Source: Acidobacteriaceae bacterium
Lineage (GTDB): Bacteria > Acidobacteriota > Terriglobia > Terriglobales > Acidobacteriaceae
Direction: 5' to 3'
DNA: 9,959 bases
NCBI GenBank assembly: GCA_030044455.1
Contig: JASHVU010000517.1
Span: 1-9,959 of the forward strand
Shown here: one piece after another, positions 6,252 to 9,959 of the stretch
Position numbering within the stretch: position 1 is the first letter of the stretch
How the letters are laid out: each line of letters starts with the position of its first letter
Made by a program: the position numbers and the translations under genes
Notes under the pieces: model-generated
Told to the model about the DNA's origin: nothing
Seen by the model: the letters and a program-made list of their open reading frames with translations, nothing else
Database searches by the model: none

Positions 6252-6290
6252 ATAAGGCGCGAATCTCAGGACAGAACGGAGTGAAAGACT

Positions 6291-7769
6291 ATGTGGTTCC
6301 TGGGCATGGATGTGGGTACGGGCGGCACGCGAGCCGTGATAGTGGACGAAAACGGCAAACTCATCGCCGGGGCATCGAGCGAACATGCGCCCTTTCGAGC
6401 CGAGCGCCCCGGCTGGGCGGAGCAGGATCCCGAAGACTGGTGGCGGGCCGCGCAGGAAGCAATTCGGGGCGCAATCGCCGCCGCGCCGGAGCCGCACCAA
6501 CCCATCGCCGCCATCTGCCTCACCGGCCAGATGCACGGCGCCGTGATGCTCGATGAGAATGGCGCAGTGCTGCGCCCTTCGCTCATCTGGTGCGATACGC
6601 GCACGCAGCCCGAGTGTGACTGGTTGACCCAAAAAATCGGCTACGAAAAACTGATCGAGCTTACGTGCAATCCCGCGCTGCCCAATTTTACGCTCACCAA
6701 GCTGCTGTGGGTGAAGACGCATCAGCCCGAGATCTTCGCGAAGATCAGGCACATCATGTGCCCCAAAGACTACGTGCGCTACCGGCTCACGGGTGAGTTC
6801 GCCATCGACGTGCAGGAGGCCAGCGGCACGCTGCTGCTCGACGTGACGCATCGCCGCTGGTCGCATGAAGTGGCCGAGGCCGCGGGAATCCCGATGAGCT
6901 GGCTGCCCAAGGTGTTCGAGTCGCCTGAGATTTGCGCGTGCATCAGCGAGCAGGCCGCGGGCCAGACTGGATTGCAAGCCGGTACGCCGGTTGCGGCGGG
7001 CGCGGGCGACCAGGGCGCGGGCGCGGTGGGCATGGGTATCTTGCAGCCGGGTAGCGTCTCGGCCACTATTGGCACCTCGGGCGTGGTGTTTGCGGCCACG
7101 GCGGAGCCGACCAAAGATCCGAAGGGGCGCATCCACACCTTCTGCCACGCCGTGCCGGGCCGTTGGCACGTGATGGGCGTAACGCAGTCGGCGGGGCTGA
7201 GTTTGAACTGGCTGCGTAATACATTCTTCGCCGGGCAGAAATACGACGAGATGAACGAAGACGCGGCCAAAGTTCCGCCGTGCAGCGACGGCCTGGAGTG
7301 GGCGCCCTATCTGCTTGGCGAACGCACGCCGCATCTCGACCCCGAGGTGCGCGCCGGCTTTGTCGGCATCGGGGTGCAACACACGGCAGCACACTTTGTG
7401 CGCGCGGTGCAGGAGGGTGTTGCTTATAGCCTGCAGGATACCTTCACACTCTTTGCGGATCTCGGCATTCCTGTGACCGCGATTCGGCTCGGCGGCGGCG
7501 GTGCGCGCGGCGCGCTGTGGCGCAAGATTCAGGCCGGCATCTACGGGCAGACGGTTGAGATTCTCACTGCTGAAGAGGGCGGCGCATTCGGTTGCGCGCT
7601 GATGGCTGGAGTTGGCGTCGCCCACTGGAAAAACCTCGACGAAGCATGCGGCCAGGCAATCGAAGTGGCCGAGCGCATAACGGCAGATTTCGCCGACGTG
7701 GCCGCTTACAAGAAAGGCTACGCGAAGTGGCGTAAGGTGTATCCGGCGCTGCGGAGCCTGCGCGGATGA
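6291..7769 (+). CDS. xylB: Xylulokinase (FGGY-family sugar kinase)
   Basis: Cytoplasmic kinase that converts D-xylulose and ATP to D-xylulose 5-phosphate, feeding the pentose phosphate pathway. The 492-residue length is usual for XylB (about 480-500). In order: the N-terminal phosphate loop DVGTGGTRAVIVD, the xylulokinase-type TGQMHG (Q80-M81-H82-G83), WCDTRT, PNFTLTKLLW, then the catalytic aspartate D240 in AGDQGAGAVG. These are followed by the adenosine-site GTSGVVF, YLLGERTPHLDP, the FGGY-type glycine-rich LGGGGARGALWRKI and EEGGAFGCALMA. The QMHG and PNFT motifs separate it from glycerol, gluconate and ribulo-kinases. The ATG at 6291 has GGAG nine bases upstream (6278-6281). No xylose isomerase, transporter or regulator is in the window. 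The GH172 gene upstream hints at furanoside use. A hairpin follows, then a convergent gene. Confidence 0.95.
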   Translation: MWFLGMDVGTGGTRAVIVDENGKLIAGASSEHAPFRAERPGWAEQDPEDWWRAAQEAIRGAIAAAPEPHQPIAAICLTGQMHGAVMLDENGAVLRPSLIWCDTRTQPECDWLTQKIGYEKLIELTCNPALPNFTLTKLLWVKTHQPEIFAKIRHIMCPKDYVRYRLTGEFAIDVQEASGTLLLDVTHRRWSHEVAEAAGIPMSWLPKVFESPEICACISEQAAGQTGLQAGTPVAAGAGDQGAGAVGMGILQPGSVSATIGTSGVVFAATAEPTKDPKGRIHTFCHAVPGRWHVMGVTQSAGLSLNWLRNTFFAGQKYDEMNEDAAKVPPCSDGLEWAPYLLGERTPHLDPEVRAGFVGIGVQHTAAHFVRAVQEGVAYSLQDTFTLFADLGIPVTAIRLGGGGARGALWRKIQAGIYGQTVEILTAEEGGAFGCALMAGVGVAHWKNLDEACGQAIEVAERITADFADVAAYKKGYAKWRKVYPALRSLRG

Positions 7770-7787
7770 AATGCCGCATTTAACAAG

Positions 7788-7822
7788 CTTGAGCAGAACG
7801 GACAAGAAACGATTTGCTCAAG
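7788..7822. terminator. Hairpin after xylB, shared by two convergent genes
   Basis: CTTGAGCA (7788-7795) pairs with TGCTCAAG (7815-7822) around a 19-base loop, and TTATTT follows on the plus strand. It lies 18 bases after the xylB stop and 19 bases before the end of the minus-strand lipoprotein gene. It could therefore end transcription from either side. The long loop and weak T-run keep confidence moderate. Confidence 0.5.
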
Positions 7823-7841
7823 TTATTTGCCGGGCCTCTGG

Positions 7842-9812
7842 TTAAGGCAGCAATCCAAACTCAGCCACGCCACTCGGGGTTCCAACAAAGACCTTGCCGT
7901 TCACGATCATCGGTGTAATGAACTTGTTACCATTGCCGAAGTTGTCACGGCCGTTTGCCGCCTGAGTGCTGTTATAGAGCTCCTGCAAAGTTGCTGCATT
8001 GTAGGCGTGCAGCACAGCCGGATTGGAGTTCTCGACAGCCCAGACGATTCCATTGCTGGTCCCATTCGCGCTTACTGCGGGCGTGGTTCCCGGATACTCA
8101 AAGCTGGTTGCTGACTGGACGCTGGCGGTCGTCGCCAGCTTCGCGTTGGTAATCGGAAATGCCTTGAGATTATCGCTGACCGCGCCATAGTAGACCGTGT
8201 TGTTGAACCAGGCCGGCATGGACCAGACACCGCCGATGGCTCCTGTAATTTTCTGATAGATCGTGGCGTTGCTCTGCGAGTCGAATTTGCCCATCGAATT
8301 GCGATCTACGACGTAAATGGTTGCGTCCTTGCCGGCTCCGACGGCCAATTGATGAACATTGCCCGATGCGTCTTTGAGGTCGGGCAATACCAGTGCTCCT
8401 CCTGAGCCCAGGTCCTCGTCCTCGTCGGACTCCTCAACCGTGTTATAGGGCTCAAAGAAATCCGCGACGGCTAGACTTCCCCCGGTCATCGAAACCTTGA
8501 TGAACCCGTTGCCGAAGTCGCCGTCGACTGGGAAGTTGTTGGCATCGAGATTGGTGTCGAATGTACCGTTGGCGTCGAGAAAATAGATGAACCCATTCGG
8601 GTCGGCCGCCAGTCCCGCACCCGACATCCAGATTGATCCTTCACTGCCGTTCGGGGTCAGGTTCAAGACTGATATCTGGGCGAGGTCGGACTCGTTGTAC
8701 GCCATCAGCCAACCGGTGTACGGTTGCTGGTCGCAATGGCTGGTCCAACCGAGATAAATTGTTTGATTGAGCAGGAGCAATCCCACGCGCTCCGCGTACT
8801 GGCTGGGATCGAAAACAACCATTCCTGCGGAGCTGTTGGCGCCCGTACCTGGGAAAGAGGCGGTAATCTCTTTGGGGCTACCCGAGAGTTCGGTACCCGT
8901 GGTGACATCGAGAGCATGCAGGCGCTGATGATAGGCGCCCGACTGATCTTTCGACATGCCGACAAGAAAAATGGCGCCGTGCGGACCGGCGCTGCGATCG
9001 ATCACCGGCGTGTTGGTAATCCCAATTTCAGGCGTAATCTGGCCGCACCCGTGGTCGTCGCTCGTGGTTTCATTTGCGCCCAACTCTGACGTCTTCCATA
9101 GCTGAGCACCGTTGTCGGCATTAAATGCGTAAACGCTGCCGTGCTCAGTCACCGCAAAAACCACATTCTGCGCATTACCCGCCACGGTCAGGTTCGAGAG
9201 GTAAAGCGGTTGCCCGTCTACCAATCCATCGACAGGCAAAATGCGCAGCAGTCCAAACTTGGTTGAATTCACATTGGTGAGGGTAAGAGTGCTCTCGTTT
9301 GGATAGAGGCCCGTTCGCTCAACGTCGTTGTGATATGTAACGACATCGGGGCCTGGGGTCGTGACTGTGTGAGTGACGGTAAGGGCGAGCGACGTCGCGC
9401 TGCTCAGCGTGCCGGCAGCACCGTTGAATTGGACGGTGGCAGAAGCGGCCGCGGCAGAAGAAGTGGCCGAAAAGCTGACCTGTTGCGGAGTTCCAATCAC
9501 AAGGGTGAAGCTGGCGGGAGACGCCGTAACGCCGGCGGGAGTTCCGCTGACCGTGACCGCTATCGATTGAGAAAAACCATTGATTGCGGTCGCAGAAATC
9601 GATACCACCTGGGTTGCGCCGGGCGCCACGCTAAGGCTTGTCGGATTCAGCGACAGTGAGAATCCCTGCGCCGGGCTCGTTAGTTTGCTTCCGCCGCAAC
9701 CGCAGATCAAAGCAGCGACGAGAAGAGCTGTTGACGCGTGCATGTATTGTTGCGCATTCCGGATTGCGATGCCGGCCAGCTTCGCACCATCACTGGGAGA
9801 AGTGCGTGTCAC
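7842..9812 (-). CDS. Lipoprotein with Ig-like domain and PQQ-type beta-propeller
   Basis: Envelope protein of 656 residues from the GTG at 9812. A hydrophobic stretch (MHASTALLVAALICGC) ends in a plausible lipobox, ICGC with the modified cysteine at C39. Residues about 50-149 form one beta-sandwich Ig-like repeat (SLNPTSLSVAPGATQ, IAVTVSGTPAGVTASPASF). From about 157 to the end the protein reads as a PQQ-like propeller: YHNDVERTGLYPNES, VVFAVTEHGSVYAFNADNG, QRLHALDVTTG, DEDLGSGGALVLPD, ATIYVVDRNSMG, VLHAYNAATLQEL. Such propellers are often structural in this bacterial group, and I see no clear dehydrogenase active site, so a redox role is not supported. Start: GTG at 9812 has GAGG five bases upstream. 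TTG at 9833 and ATG at 9743 are alternatives, and the ATG would give a very short signal peptide. It is convergent with xylB and no partner gene is visible. TATACA at 9913-9908 (minus) is a weak promoter candidate. Confidence 0.85.
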   Translation of the reverse strand: MTRTSPSDGAKLAGIAIRNAQQYMHASTALLVAALICGCGGSKLTSPAQGFSLSLNPTSLSVAPGATQVVSISATAINGFSQSIAVTVSGTPAGVTASPASFTLVIGTPQQVSFSATSSAAAASATVQFNGAAGTLSSATSLALTVTHTVTTPGPDVVTYHNDVERTGLYPNESTLTLTNVNSTKFGLLRILPVDGLVDGQPLYLSNLTVAGNAQNVVFAVTEHGSVYAFNADNGAQLWKTSELGANETTSDDHGCGQITPEIGITNTPVIDRSAGPHGAIFLVGMSKDQSGAYHQRLHALDVTTGTELSGSPKEITASFPGTGANSSAGMVVFDPSQYAERVGLLLLNQTIYLGWTSHCDQQPYTGWLMAYNESDLAQISVLNLTPNGSEGSIWMSGAGLAADPNGFIYFLDANGTFDTNLDANNFPVDGDFGNGFIKVSMTGGSLAVADFFEPYNTVEESDEDEDLGSGGALVLPDLKDASGNVHQLAVGAGKDATIYVVDRNSMGKFDSQSNATIYQKITGAIGGVWSMPAWFNNTVYYGAVSDNLKAFPITNAKLATTASVQSATSFEYPGTTPAVSANGTSNGIVWAVENSNPAVLHAYNAATLQELYNSTQAANGRDNFGNGNKFITPMIVNGKVFVGTPSGVAEFGLLP

Positions 9813-9959
9813 GGATACCTCGGAGAACCACAAAACTGTCGGCAGCTCTGGAACGGAAAGCGGCTCAGGGCCATGAACAGGCCTAGTCTGACATAGAGCA
9901 GCGCGGCTGTATAGCCCCTTTACCGATCAAGCCATCAGGACGTCGGCAAACACAAACCT

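Noticed and set aside
6153..7805. 550-residue open frame on the minus strand across xylB
   Set aside because: It is a shadow of a GC-rich gene: xylB on the other strand has every family motif, whereas this frame is arginine- and histidine-rich with no recognisable domain.
9844..9885. GGCC-ATGAACA-GGCC mini-palindrome upstream of the lipoprotein gene
   Set aside because: A 4-bp GC stem is expected by chance in this base composition and has no further support.

Overview
The window looks like chromosomal DNA from a GC-rich Gram-negative soil-type bacterium. An Acidobacteriota (Terriglobia-like) source is my best guess. The clues are a lipoprotein with one Ig-like domain ahead of a PQQ-type propeller, a Tat-exported DUF2961/GH172 protein, non-ATG starts, and short degenerate heptanucleotide arrays and palindromic modules between genes. 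This is inference from gene style, not a database match. I see no RNA genes, CRISPR array, transposase or phage gene.

Layout from the left. At 1-977 (minus) lies xerD, the site-specific tyrosine recombinase, cut by the window edge after its catalytic tyrosine. It diverges across 229 bases from a HAD-type phosphatase (1207-1980, plus). A MutT-like Nudix hydrolase (2053-2490) and a small two-helix membrane protein (2688-3149) follow on the same strand. An SLC11/NRAMP-family transporter (3321-4571) lies on the minus strand, convergent with the membrane protein across a hairpin. Its metal-site residues resemble the magnesium-transporting branch of the family more than the manganese/iron branch.

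Right half. Divergent from the transporter is a Tat-exported DUF2961 (GH172) protein (4786-5994) with both expected catalytic glutamates. After a repeat-rich gap comes xylulokinase xylB (6291-7769, plus), followed by a hairpin and, convergent with it, a large Ig-like plus PQQ-propeller lipoprotein (7842-9812, minus).

How they fit. The GH172 enzyme and xylulokinase could form a small sugar module: a furanoside released outside the cytoplasm, with its pentose, after import and isomerisation, phosphorylated to xylulose 5-phosphate. No transporter or isomerase is present here to prove it. The other genes are housekeeping (xerD, Nudix, HAD) or unconnected.

No clearly new multi-gene system is visible. 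The points most worth a second look are the NRAMP metal-site substitutions, three separate 7-base-period arrays within about 2 kb, and a set of GGA-centred palindromes with a GGCGSTACA tail upstream of xylB.
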